Below are positions 48,701-58,311 of a stretch of 64,000 nt of DNA, in pieces (the first letter of the stretch is position 1; every line of letters starts with the position of its first letter). Origin of the DNA: Brachionus rotundiformis (Eukaryota > Rotifera > Eurotatoria > Ploima > Brachionidae). The translations under genes and the position numbers were made by a program. The notes under the pieces were generated by a model, which worked only from the letters and a program-made list of their open reading frames with translations, made no database searches and was not told the origin of the DNA. Location: assembly GCA_016802295.1 (NCBI GenBank), contig JAESIW010000138.1, positions 1,628,065-1,692,064 of the forward strand, given 5' to 3'.

Positions 48701-51700
48701 AATAGATAATTTTTATTTTATTGATATTTAAGACATGGATGCGGTGGATGGACCACACAATTTACTGGTCTATCGTTCGACAATGTCAAGCATAGAACTT
48801 TACATAGATGGAATTGGGATTTTGTTGGTCAAGATTTAGATGGATCATTGTCTGGTGTCACAAATGGCTTCGTAGTCTCTACAACAAACATAACATTATC
48901 AAATCCACAATGTGCACAAAAAGATTTCCTTTTATCTGGCTCTGTTTGCTCAAGTTCAGATTGGATTAGATTCTCATTCAATGGTGTTATAAATGGTAAT
49001 TACCAGTCACGAATCAATATAACAAATGTAAGAGATTCCACATCTTCAATTGAGTATTTATTCAAGAGAATAACTCATCCAAAAGGATACACAATTGCAC
49101 TTGAGGTCAACCAGGAATACCTAATGGAGTTTACCAATGCTCTTTATCCAATAAATTTAACATATTCGGGAATAATGTACAATTTGTATCCAAATCAGTA
49201 TGTGATTATAAAGCACAAAATGCTAAAAAAACCAGACCGAGTAGAATACGGTGGAATGAGTTCGAGTGAGTCTTTTAAACCACTTGATTCTAATAGTAAC
49301 AAAGGAGACTGGAATTGGGATAATGCCACATCAACATTATCGTACATAGTGTCGAATAAAGAAGGAAAGCAACCATTTTTGGACGTGCCAGTCGCATTTA
49401 ATGCATACAGATGTAGATATGCTAATTGTGAGCCACCAATGTCACCGGCATCTAAACTTCCGGTAACATCACGACCTGATACAGCCCTATTTTGGTCACA
49501 AATAAGCTCGTGGATTATAAGTGATCCCGAATGGACAATAGATGAAACTGCAGCAAAAAGTTCACAAGTTAGAATGGCACGTAATGCAAATAACCCAATA
49601 ATAAGAATACCAGAAGGAAGATATGTGGTTGTCGACTCGGCTATGCCAGTAATGAGATATCTTCAAATTGAGGGTATTCTAGAACTGGACAATGGAATTG
49701 ATCATAGACTTGAAGCTGATGTGATATTCATAAATGGCGGTCAATTGATAGTTGGCTGGGAGAATGATCCAATACTCACAAATGTTGAAATTGTGCTCAA
49801 TGGTATAAAAGACTCATTGGATTTCAAGCTACCAAACAAAATTGATTCAATTGGAGGCAAGGGAATCGGAGTCTATGGTGGTTTGGATATACATGGACGG
49901 CCAAGACAACCTTCATGGACTAACTTGAATGCAACAGTAGCAAAAGGCAGCAATAGAATTGTACTTAAAGAACCAGTTGATTGGGAAATAGGTAACTGTC
50001 TCTTTTTGTTTTTATTAATATATTTTATTTAAATTGAAACAAATTTATTATTTTATTTATTAGGAGAGAAAATAGTTATAACAACCACTTCGTATATTGT
50101 AAATCAATCAGAGATAGCTGTGATTGCATCAAAATCAATTGATAACAGAACACTTACATTAACAAGTTCATTGGAATATGATCACTTGTCATTTAGTGAA
50201 AGTTTTAATGCTACTGAGTCCTATTCAATTGCCGCTGGTGTAGGCCTATTGAGCAGAAATGTAAAACTAATCGGATCTGAATACACTGGTCAGGACTCGG
50301 ACTTGTTTGGATTTAGACTTATTGTTTCTGACTATTCGACCATGGGAGCAGATGGTCCAGTTTATTACAAAGGCTATGCCAGACTATCTGATGTTGAATT
50401 TGTTCACGGTGGTCAATTTAGTAGATATGGAGGCGAAGAGTACAGATATGCTGTGTTGTTTTCAAATTTGGGTGAATACAATTATTCAAGACCTTCGTAT
50501 GTGACCAATTGTGCTTTCAGCTATGGTTATTCAGCAGCAATAGGTGTTCTGGAATCGGCAAGCATTCCCATAACAGCAAACTTAGTCTATCGAACAGTTG
50601 ATTATGGCATTTATTTGGCTGGACATTCAAATATAGTCAAAAATAACCTTGTTGTGTCCAATCTTTGGGTGGCTTCTTTGAAACCATGGTTGTTACTATC
50701 TGAACAAGAATATTACGCTTCGATCTACATCCGCGATGCCAAATCAGCGGTTGTCGAGGACAATTTGATAGCTGGATCTGAGCGTATTGGACTTTATTTT
50801 AGAGGTGATGTTTGCATTGGTGAACAATTTGAATCTGGAAAAAACCATTCCATAAAAAATAACAAAATTCACGCAGCCTTAGCAGCTGTTACTGTATTTC
50901 CAGCATTTATATACGAATCTTTAGACTGTGCCCGTATAAGTGGCTTTACAATATTCAAGTCAGCCCATTGGGGTATCTATTATCAATCTAAACAAACTGT
51001 TCAAGTTGACTCAAATATTCTTGTTGATAATCATGTTAATATATTCACTCAAGTGATTGAGCCTGGTATTCTTAATCATCAATTGTCATCAAAAAAAACC
51101 TACATAAAAAATAATTTAATTGTTGGTCAATCGTCAAATTTTGACTGCAATGCTCAAAGTATAAATAATCAATTTTATTATATGAACGCTGGATCAATGA
51201 CATCCTATAACGCTGGCACGAGCTCCAAGTCAAAAGTTGGTATTACATGGGCACAATTTCTGTCCGCATCGAACAAAGCTCCTTTCAAACCATGGTCTGG
51301 AATAATGGCTTACAATGCTTTAGATGGTTTGATGATTGTTGACAATGTCACATTTGCCAATTTTGGTACATCATGCGATGGAGTGCGTGACTATGTTATT
51401 TCAACAAATAAGAAAAACGATGATGGACAACATCCTATTTCAATAAGCAATACCAAAGTGTTCAATGTAGACACATTGTCAAAAGTTTGGATTCATAGAC
51501 CAAATGTTGGTAAAATAAATCCATCTGATTGTGTAGATATGGATTGCGATGGTTTGAAAAAGAACTTGTTGACAGATGTTGATGGTTCGTTTTTGGGTCA
51601 AGTTGGAAGTGTGATATCTCAGTCTGAATTCGAATGGGGAAGCCAGCAAAGAGGACTTGGCGATTTTAGAATACCTAAAGAAGCTCTTGCAGCACCTAAT

Positions 51701-54088
51701 GGTTCAATGTTGCCAGTAAGTGATTTGTATACACACTTGGGAATAGTCAGAGAGGAAAACAAGTGCAATTATGTGGCTGAATGGCAAGCTTATGAATGCT
51801 TTGGCTTGGATTACAAGATATTAACTATTGAAAGCATGGATCATGATACAGAAACAAGACGACTATCGCCTGTGGCAATTGTCTCTGACAACAAATATTT
51901 GGACTTAATTAATGGTCCACAAGACCACGGATGGTGCTTTGGTTACACATGTCAAAAAAGAGTATCATCATTTATGGCAGTGGTAGCTGGTCAAAAAGGC
52001 TACGATATCTATTTGTCAAGTACGCCACCAAAACAATTAAGATTTAGAATTTTGAATGCTGATGCCAATTTTAAAATAAAACTCTCAGTTTATTACTTTG
52101 GTTCGAATAGAGTTGATGTTTATAAAAATGGAAAATTTATTATGCCAACAAATGGTCAGAATGACATAAATGGTTTGTTTAAAACAGTTGACTACACAGG
52201 TAATTTGGACTCGTTTATGCCTAAAGTTTCCAACGAGTCTGGTACAAATTTGGCTGTTAGAGAGGATAGAAAAGTGTATGCAATAATTCAAGGATCAGAC
52301 TATTTGGACTTTAAAATGACCGCTGTCCTATTTCTTAAATTTGGAGTTCCGGCAATAACTGAAAGTGCATTTTTCGATCCAGATAAATTGGTTCAAAATT
52401 TTGCCGATCTATTGGGCATAGATCCGAGCCGCATTAGAAGAGTTAACATTATTGGTGAAAGCAGACGCAAGCGTCAAGTTGGAGGTACCAAATACATTGA
52501 ATTAATTTTATACGAAAATCCAACAGATGAACCATCATTCAATTCAGAAGATATACAGTCCGAGGCCAATCTTAATGAGCTATATGCCAATATAACAAGT
52601 CGTTTCACTACTGGTGAATTACAACAAATGGCTGCGACTCAACTCAATGTGACACTTTCGTCACTACAAGCCGAAAAACCACTATCTAATTCATCTAATG
52701 AAATTAAAAAATTGGACAAAATTAGAGTTATCCAAGAGGCTGGAAATTGTAGGGAACAATCACCTTGTCAAACTCAACCAATTTTGATCGCTTTAGATGA
52801 AAATGTAATAAAATAATTAATTAATTTTTTTTAATTGTTAAAAATAATATTTTTTATTTTTATTAGAACCAAACAGTAACTGGTTTAGAATCGTCAACCA
52901 ACCCTTGGAAGATAAGAGCCAAATTGGTATCGAGCACAAATGTGAACACAGAAATTATTATGGAGACCGAAGCAGAACTAAAAGATGATGGATTTGTTCA
53001 ATTTACCAAGCTAGGCTTGTCTCAAGTTTCCAATAGCTTTAAACTCGAATTTGAATTAATTCCACCAGAAGGAGTGGCAATGTAATTATTTAATTTATTA
53101 ATTTTTTTTTTTAATTGTTTAAATTTAAATTTTTCTTAAGTCCAAATGTTCCCCCTGTACAACAAAGCGATAAGTCTTGTGGTCAAGCAGTTCTAGAGTT
53201 ACAACATATGGAAGACCAACTAATAGTGGACACCAACGAACAATTCAATTTGACAGTGTCTGTTATTGACAAGTACACACAACAAGTTGTCAATAACATT
53301 TCATGGAGAGTAGGAAAATTTTAGAAAATTTAAAAAAAAATTTTAAATTCTTTTAAAGAACCATGTTTGGAGAGCATCTGCCAGATTGTACACATTGCCC
53401 AAGGATCAGCCATCTGGCACTCTGGGCTCTAATTCAAATTTGGTCGAGGTCAATCTGGACACAAACAGTATCACGCTACTAGACTTGTTCATCACCCAAC
53501 CTGGAATGTATGTAGTTGAGGTCATTATTATGACAGTTGGAAACGAGTTCTTCCTAATCAAGAAATCCAATGTGATCATTGTCAAATCGGATACAGAATC
53601 AATTGTTCTAAGTGACACAGAGCCGCCAAATCTTTACTTTAAATTTGACCAGAATATTACCCAAAATACTGACATGATTGAAGTGTATAAGGCTATAATT
53701 TTTAATAGTCTAATAACTAAGCATAATTTGACCCTAACCAGACAAATATCCATTTATGACGGAAATATGGCTAATTTGGCCTTGTCGTCGAGCTCAGACC
53801 CAACATCATTGGTTACCGAGATAAACAATGGCTTTGTTTTGGTCGATGGTGTAAATTTGGTCGAGGCTACATTGAACGATCAAACTGTAGATGTAAAGGT
53901 GGCGGTTCTGAATGATAACACCGGAGTGAGTGGAGACAATCAAGGTATCACTTCAGCTGCATGTAAATTCGAGGTAAATTAAAAAACAAAAATTAATCAT
54001 AGATTAAATATTAATATTTTAATTTCTTAATTAGATGAAGATATCATTTATGCTCATGAGCCTTGTGATGAAGATATTTTTCTTTTAA
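36741..54088 (+). CDS. PKHD1L1: Fibrocystin-L / PKHD1L1 giant extracellular receptor, about 41 exons
   Basis: Order of parts: signal peptide (MKNRNKFLLQFILIELL), FN2-like Cys module, IPT/TIG domains, PA14, a long IPT series with a cupredoxin-like domain, G8-1, beta-helix, G8-2, beta-helix, C-terminal region. This is the PKHD1L1 order; human PKHD1L1 is about 4.2 kaa, this model about 4,467. The family forms ciliary or stereociliary surface coats. Exons: 36741-36795, 36850-36921, 36972-37223, 37281-37419, 37479-37575, 37629-37718, 37770-37831, 37902-38239, 38318-38676, 38751-39093, 39151-39300, 39363-39511, 39576-39782, 41017-41205, 41271-41513, 41572-41656, 41722-41876, 41946-42065, 42125-42224, 42282-42413, 42473-42607, 42671-42795, 42868-43009, 43073-43253, 43314-43418, 43481-43617, 43683-44024, 44104-45066, 45197-45440, 45498-45649, 45707-45901, 45950-46074, 46133-46317, 46401-46560, 46618-48440, 48733-49991, 50064-52804, 52867-53081, 53141-53309, 53359-53973, 54035-54088. 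All junctions keep frame. The last exon is least certain. Confidence 0.9.
38318..39093 (+). CDS. PKHD1L1: PKHD1L1 exons encoding the PA14 domain
   Basis: Exons 38318-38676 and 38751-39093. After the IPT end (GNPCEVISYDG) comes a PA14 fold: VWLRGYLIPAKSSNYKFDLQ, then AVLFISDD, LEGGKKYYIEAISSKQGG. PA14 is a carbohydrate-binding beta-barrel found at this position in PKHD1L1 proteins. Intron 38677-38750 separates the two halves. Confidence 0.8.
39466..39881 (+). repeat. Direct repeat, left copy, abutting gap 1
   Basis: About 415 bases that recur at 40544-40956, on the other side of the N run, with scattered substitutions and small intronic indels. It covers the end of PKHD1L1 exon 39363-39511, the intron, exon 39576-39782 and the start of the next intron, and stops exactly at the gap. 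Confidence 0.95.
39882..40543. other. Assembly gap 1 (N run) inside a PKHD1L1 intron
   Basis: 662 undetermined bases. The coding frame is complete if the gap and the second repeat copy are collapsed onto the first copy, so there may be no missing exon. Confidence 0.95.
40544..40956 (+). repeat. Direct repeat, right copy, abutting gap 1
   Basis: Starts mid-exon immediately after the N run (aaatgctccaacgcc) and matches 39466-39881. Of the exon differences I checked, nearly all are synonymous (for example GAG/GAA, CCG TCA/CCG TCC, ACC/ACA); one is AAT/AAA. Introns differ by small indels. This is the pattern of two alleles. Confidence 0.95.
43683..45066 (+). CDS. PKHD1L1: PKHD1L1 exons with cupredoxin-like, Cys-rich and IPT domains
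   Basis: Exon 43683-44024 encodes a cupredoxin-like fold (DWVTWSWQPPV, then FKYQFHTPGIYYYWSGFVD, GVVEVLD). Exon 44104-45066 opens with a second FN2-like Cys module (CSFPFTYNN) and continues with three IPT domains (ITDISPLEVNFETDITISG; VKSITPQSGSTTGGTKVTI; IDSVLPTNVNQTTTLTING). The cupredoxin His/Cys copper ligands are not obvious, so it is probably structural. Confidence 0.75.
45902..45949 (+). other. 48-nt in-frame intron inside a PKHD1L1 IPT domain
   Basis: GT (45902) to AG (45949), length a multiple of three and without a stop, so the surrounding frame reads straight through. Removing it joins LSSTQ and GGVAGGLVLTIDGFGF into a normal IPT start; retaining it inserts 17 codons' worth of AT-rich residues that break the motif. 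Confidence 0.65.
46618..48440 (+). CDS. PKHD1L1: PKHD1L1 exon with first G8 domain and parallel beta-helix
   Basis: A single 1.8-kb exon. The G8 domain starts at WSSRFTWGGDEPPGEGE and runs through LKGIIIIGGALIF to IEMHGKP. It is followed by LLSRNVVYRGSRDE and right-handed beta-helix repeats (HFHLNYDMPSSYVKECAIH, NRAVNVHGTNYVTIERNVIY). The G8 plus beta-helix unit is shared with TMEM2/CEMIP hyaluronidases; in PKHD1L1 no enzyme activity is established. It ends in a split ACA Thr codon before CGGW in the next exon, across an unusually long 292-nt intron. Confidence 0.85.
48733..52804 (+). CDS. PKHD1L1: PKHD1L1 exons with second G8 domain, beta-helix and RRKR site
   Basis: Exons 48733-49991 and 50064-52804. 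The first starts with HGCGGWTTQFTGLSF and the DLDGSLSG motif, then enters the second G8 (WSQISSWIISDPEWTIDE, LQIEGILELDNG, GLDIHGRPRQPSW). The second continues LLSRNVKLIGSEYTG and beta-helix repeats. Near its end, 52463-52474 encodes RRKR followed by Q, a furin-type cleavage consensus, just before a SEA-like stretch (YIELILYENP). Known fibrocystin-type proteins are cleaved in the ectodomain; cleavage here is inferred. Confidence 0.82.
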
Positions 54089-54310
54089 AAAAAAATAAAT
54101 TTTATTTAATATTTTTTTTTGTTCGTAGAATGAAAATTTAGATAAAAACTTGATTAATTGATTTTTAGTAATAAAATTTGCATTTTAATTCTTTTCTTTT
54201 ATTTTAAAAAGTAATCAAGTAATTTATTAAAATAATAAAGATTTACTAGCATATCAATCAATAAACACAAATTCAAGATATTTCTCATTCAGAATAAAAC
54301 AAAAAGTATA

Positions 54311-54688
54311 TTAAACTAGGTTTTGTGAAATTCAGTACAAAATGGCAAAAAGAACAGAAAAAAGTGTAAAAAAATTGAATAACTTTTTTTCTAAAGGTTT
54401 AAACCTAATTCTGTAAATGCAGAATGGTGCAACATTCAAAGTTGCATCAAATATCTATGTCTGCTAATTTTGCAGAGTTCAGCAGAAATTAAATTTCAAT
54501 ATAATCGAGTGTAGTGCATTTGCAGAGATTTTGCACATCATTAGCAGACTTTTACAGTTGATGCAACTTAGAATGTTGCATCATTCTGCATTCACAGAAT
54601 TAATTTTAAACTTTTAGAAAAAAAGTTATTTCATTTTTTTACACTTTGTTCTGCTCTTTTGTACTGAACTTCACAAAACCTTAAACTA
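54311..54688. mobile_element. Foldback transposon (MITE) with 8-bp target duplication
   Basis: The element 54319-54680 begins ggttttgtgaa and ends ttcacaaaacc. The two halves are long imperfect inverted repeats of about 150 bases each (for example aatgcagaatggtgcaac on the left pairs with gttgcatcattctgcatt on the right). It is bounded on both sides by ttaaacta (54311-54318 and 54681-54688), an 8-bp target-site duplication. No coding capacity. An 8-bp duplication is typical of hAT and P superfamilies; the terminal sequence is not one I recognise. It inserted about 220 bases past the PKHD1L1 stop. Confidence 0.9.
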
Positions 54689-56149
54689 TTTATTGAGTAA
54701 TAGTATTATCATTCTTTTTTCTATTGTATATATTATAAAAAACATAAGAATATAAAATAGCATCCTTTGTCGAGTATTTGTTATTCAATTGAGTCTGTGA
54801 ATCATTTATTTCTTAAATAAACTCTTGAAAAAAAAATTCCAAGAGTCTATTTGTGTAAGCCCAGGACTTGCTTTTTTAATAAAAAATAATACTTTATAAT
54901 AATTTAATTTTATCTCTTTTTTACTCCGAAATAAGATATTTCTATTTCATTTAGGCTATCTTATGTAATCTGACAAAAACGATTGTAGAAATATTTTAAG
55001 GATATTAAATGGCCATTACCTCATAAAAATAATAAAATTTAACTCAGCTGTGCATATCAATTCAAGAAAATTAAGTCAAAAAATAATAAAGAATAAAGTA
55101 GATTATTTTTTTTAATTAATAGAAAAAAAATTAATTTAAAAAAAGCCCAAATCTCAAATTAGTCGGCTACGAGCGAGACATTTGAATGGAATTAATCATA
55201 CCTGTTTATCATATAAGTCGTATTAAATTCAAATTTCAATTGAAACATATTAATCGGAGTGCAAATGTTGCAAAAGTTAATTTATTTAAAAAAATAATAT
55301 TAATAATAACAAAATAAAATATTATTATATTTTTTTCAAACTTTATTACCACCGGTTCATAGGAAATTTATTTGCCAAATTTTGTTTAACATTTATTTCA
55401 TATTACAAATGGTTAAATATAGATCAAGCGTTTATTAGATTATTTCAGTTGCTATTTGTACTATTTTAATTAACAATTGTTAAGCCTTTTGCTTGTATCT
55501 TCTAAAATTAAATTTCAATTGTTTTCTAATATTGTTGTTTTGAAATCATGGGCTACAATTTTTAACAAAAAAAATATAAAAAAGAAAATAAAAAAAAGCT
55601 AAACCATAATTTTAAATTTAATACAAATTTAGATTTTGACACATAAAGACGCGCGAAACTTGAGCCAAACGAATACAATTAATCAAATTAGACTAGAATT
55701 TATATTTAATTAGATTATTAAGGGTTTGCATCATTAAAAAGTAATCAATGACAAAATGTGTCTTCACAAAAATAACATTAGTTCGGATCTAATAATGCAT
55801 AATAGTTTACATTAGATTTTTTTTAATTTTTTTAAGAAGTTCAGCTTAATTTAATCAAATAGTTGGTTTAAAATCAATTAGTTAAATATTTGTATGGTTT
55901 TAAATTAAGAACTTTGAAACAAGAGTCAAAGATTTAAGCTGTTTAGTCATAAGTTAAAAGAAAAATTAAATTTTTTTTTAAATTTTGTAGTTGGTAATTT
56001 TAGATTAAATTAATTAAATAGAGCTGGTTAGATAAAAAAATCTAGCTATCTTATCAATATTCTAAAATATCACTTTATTTTTTTTGCTTAGATAAATTGA
56101 CTAGAAATTTTTATGTAATAAAAATAAAAAAAAAGAGAAAATTTTTAAA
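54689..56149. other. Intergenic
   Basis: AT-rich, no gene recognised between the foldback element and the GTPase-like gene. Nothing else seen. Confidence 0.5.
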
Positions 56150-57037
56150 ATGAGCTTCTTTAAATGCGTTCTAGTGGGAGCACCGCTCTGTGGTAAAACA
56201 TCACTGCTAAATCGATTTATGAGTGGTACATTCGAAAGTTCGTCTCCAAATGTACTTACCACATACAATGTAAACATGATCTACAAAATAGACTCAATTA
56301 AAAAAGATCTTAAGGAGTTTGGCTACGTGGCCAGCTTGTCCGAAGCGGAGCCAAACAAATGCTTTAACTTTAAAATATATGAATACAATATGGATAGATC
56401 ATCAAGCTCTGATTGTTTGGTCGAAAATGAATTGTGCAATGTAGATGTGGTTATTTTATGCCACAGAGCTGATTTAGAAGACAGCAAAGATTATTTGTTG
56501 AGCAAGGTTCTGCCATGTGTCAATTCACAATGGCCTAATGTCCCAAATGTTCTGGTTTCATGCTGCTCTGATTTGCAACCAACAGTTAATGATGCTTTAA
56601 TTAATATTATTAAGCCAAAACGTCACTATTTATGTTCGTCTAAAACAAATACCATGGTTACTCAAATGTTTATTGATTCGTTTAAAATAGCTGTGCTTAA
56701 CCATTTGAATAAGAAAGATAGGCTAAGCGCTGAGCTCAGTAGCTTGCCAGTTTGGGAGTCGAGTAATCCACTTGGAAGAGAATTATTTGGATTAAATGTA
56801 TCTGGTGTGGACCAAAATAATAAAATGGTCACGACTTGGAAATGGGCTGGTCGGTTTATAATTAGCTTTTTGGCTTTTAGTTGTTTATGTATTTATTTTG
56901 TAAGCATACAATATTGTATTCGTAATAAAAGTCATTGTGATGAGATTTATGAGCTTAGTAAAGAAGCTTTTAATGAGTCAATTACGGCTTTGAACGAGTC
57001 ATATCTCGGACTTGTTCATCAGATAAACGAGTTTTAA
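56150..57037 (+). CDS. Membrane-anchored, degenerate small GTPase-like protein
   Basis: Intronless, 295 residues. The N-terminus is Ras/Rho-like: FKCVLVGAPLCGKTSLLNRF contains a complete G1/P-loop (GAPLCGKT, 10-17), and a TTY segment sits where switch I is expected. The G3 DxxG is absent (FKIYEYN in its place). G4 NKxD is replaced by CCSDLQ, while G5 survives weakly as CSSK. After the G domain a single membrane segment (about 234-255, FIISFLAFSCLCIYFVSIQYCI) precedes a short, acidic, Asn-rich tail with possible N-glycosylation sequons (NES). There is no CaaX. Rho-family relationship is likely; RhoBTB- or Miro-like proteins are less likely because their other domains are absent. It probably binds nucleotide without normal switching, i.e. 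a pseudo-GTPase. Confidence 0.6.
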   Translation: MSFFKCVLVGAPLCGKTSLLNRFMSGTFESSSPNVLTTYNVNMIYKIDSIKKDLKEFGYVASLSEAEPNKCFNFKIYEYNMDRSSSSDCLVENELCNVDVVILCHRADLEDSKDYLLSKVLPCVNSQWPNVPNVLVSCCSDLQPTVNDALINIIKPKRHYLCSSKTNTMVTQMFIDSFKIAVLNHLNKKDRLSAELSSLPVWESSNPLGRELFGLNVSGVDQNNKMVTTWKWAGRFIISFLAFSCLCIYFVSIQYCIRNKSHCDEIYELSKEAFNESITALNESYLGLVHQINEF

Positions 57038-57078
57038 ATAAAATCTAATCTAAGAAAATAAGATTTTCTTACACAATT

Positions 57079-57097
57079 AAGAACCTAACAGGTTCTT
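57079..57097 (+). other. Perfect 8-bp hairpin after the GTPase-like gene
   Basis: aagaacct / aac / aggttctt, followed by a T-run, 42 bases after the stop codon. It would lie in the 3' UTR. It is not the histone stem-loop. Function unknown. Confidence 0.5.
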
Positions 57098-57517
57098 GTT
57101 TTTTTTATTTTCTATTATTTTCATAAAGATAATTTAATTTATTTATTTTTAGTTTTATCATTGAAAATTTTTTTAAATATTTTTATTTTAATTTTTTACT
57201 GATTAAAGTCATTTAGAATTTAATTCAATTAAGCTTAAAATAATAAAAAATTTAAGTAGATTTTTAATTGTAAATTTTTTTTTTGTTATTAATTTGAACT
57301 TAATAAAGATTTGAAAAGAAAAAATGCGAAAAGTTAACTTTTTTTATTTTTATAGACTTAATATATTTTTTAATTTATTCTATTTATTTTTAGAATAAAA
57401 ATTTATCCAAAAATTTTTTATCAAATTAATCAAAAGGCTATAAAAAATAAAAGATAACATTATTTTATTTGTTTAGTAAATTCGAAAAATCAATTTTTAA
57501 TTTAAAAATGATAATTT

Positions 57518-57807
57518 TTTCTATTCATTTTTTATCTAAAATTAAAATAAAATTTGTTAAATGTTTTTTAATTTCTTTGTTAAAAATAATATTCATTCAA
57601 TTTAAATTTTTCTCCTCAAAAAGCTGGACTAATTGAATTTGGACTTTTTCTGGACTTATTCTGAGCCATTATCAACCTAAACTTTCTCAGCATTTCTTCA
57701 TCGGTGGCAATCAATTGTTCCTTATTTGGCTTTTTTTCTTCCTTAATTTTCAGTTTTTTCTTCTCTTTGGCATAGTCAGCTGATTCATTGTTTTTCTTCT
57801 CATTATT
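57518..57807 (-). repeat. Direct repeat, left copy, abutting gap 2 (partial last exon of lectin gene)
   Basis: 290 bases identical to 58022-58311 except two substitutions that I see, with no indel. It contains the stop and cytoplasmic-tail codons of the lectin/EGF gene (minus strand, from 57616 up to the gap) and is cut by the N run. Treat it as a duplicate contig end rather than a second gene. Confidence 0.93.
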
Positions 57808-58021
57808 NNNNNNNNNNNNNNNNNNNNNNNNNNNNNNNNNNNNNNNNNNNNNNNNNNNNNNNNNNNNNNNNNNNNNNNNNNNNNNNNNNNNNNNNNNNNN
57901 NNNNNNNNNNNNNNNNNNNNNNNNNNNNNNNNNNNNNNNNNNNNNNNNNNNNNNNNNNNNNNNNNNNNNNNNNNNNNNNNNNNNNNNNNNNNNNNNNNNN
58001 NNNNNNNNNNNNNNNNNNNNN
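57808..58021. other. Assembly gap 2 (N run)
   Basis: 214 undetermined bases between two copies of the same 290-bp sequence. Likely an unmerged overlap. Confidence 0.95.
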
Positions 58022-58311
58022 TTTCTATTCATTTTTTATCTAAAATTAAAATAAAATTTGTTATATGTTTTTTAATTTCTTTGTTAAAAATAATATTCAT
58101 TCAATTTAAATTTTTCTCCTCAAAAAGCTGGACTAATTGAATTTGGACTTTTTCTGGACTTATTCTGAGCCATTATCAACCTAAACTTTCTCAGCATTTC
58201 TTCATCGGTGGCAATCAATTGTTCCTTATTTGGCTTATTTTCTTCCTTAATTTTCAGTTTTTTCTTCTCTTTGGCATAGTCAGCTGATTCATTGTTTTTC
58301 TTCTCATTATT
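58022..58311 (-). repeat. Direct repeat, right copy, abutting gap 2
   Basis: Intact copy that continues into the complete last exon of the lectin/EGF gene. Offset to the left copy is a constant 504 bases. Confidence 0.93.

Noticed and set aside
57079..57097. Bacterial-type rho-independent terminator
   Set aside because: The gene context is eukaryotic with spliced neighbours; hairpin plus T-run is not a Pol II terminator.
57616..58032. Separate gene or paralogue next to gap 2
   Set aside because: It is the duplicated end of the lectin/EGF last exon, cut by the gap; best explained as an assembly duplicate.
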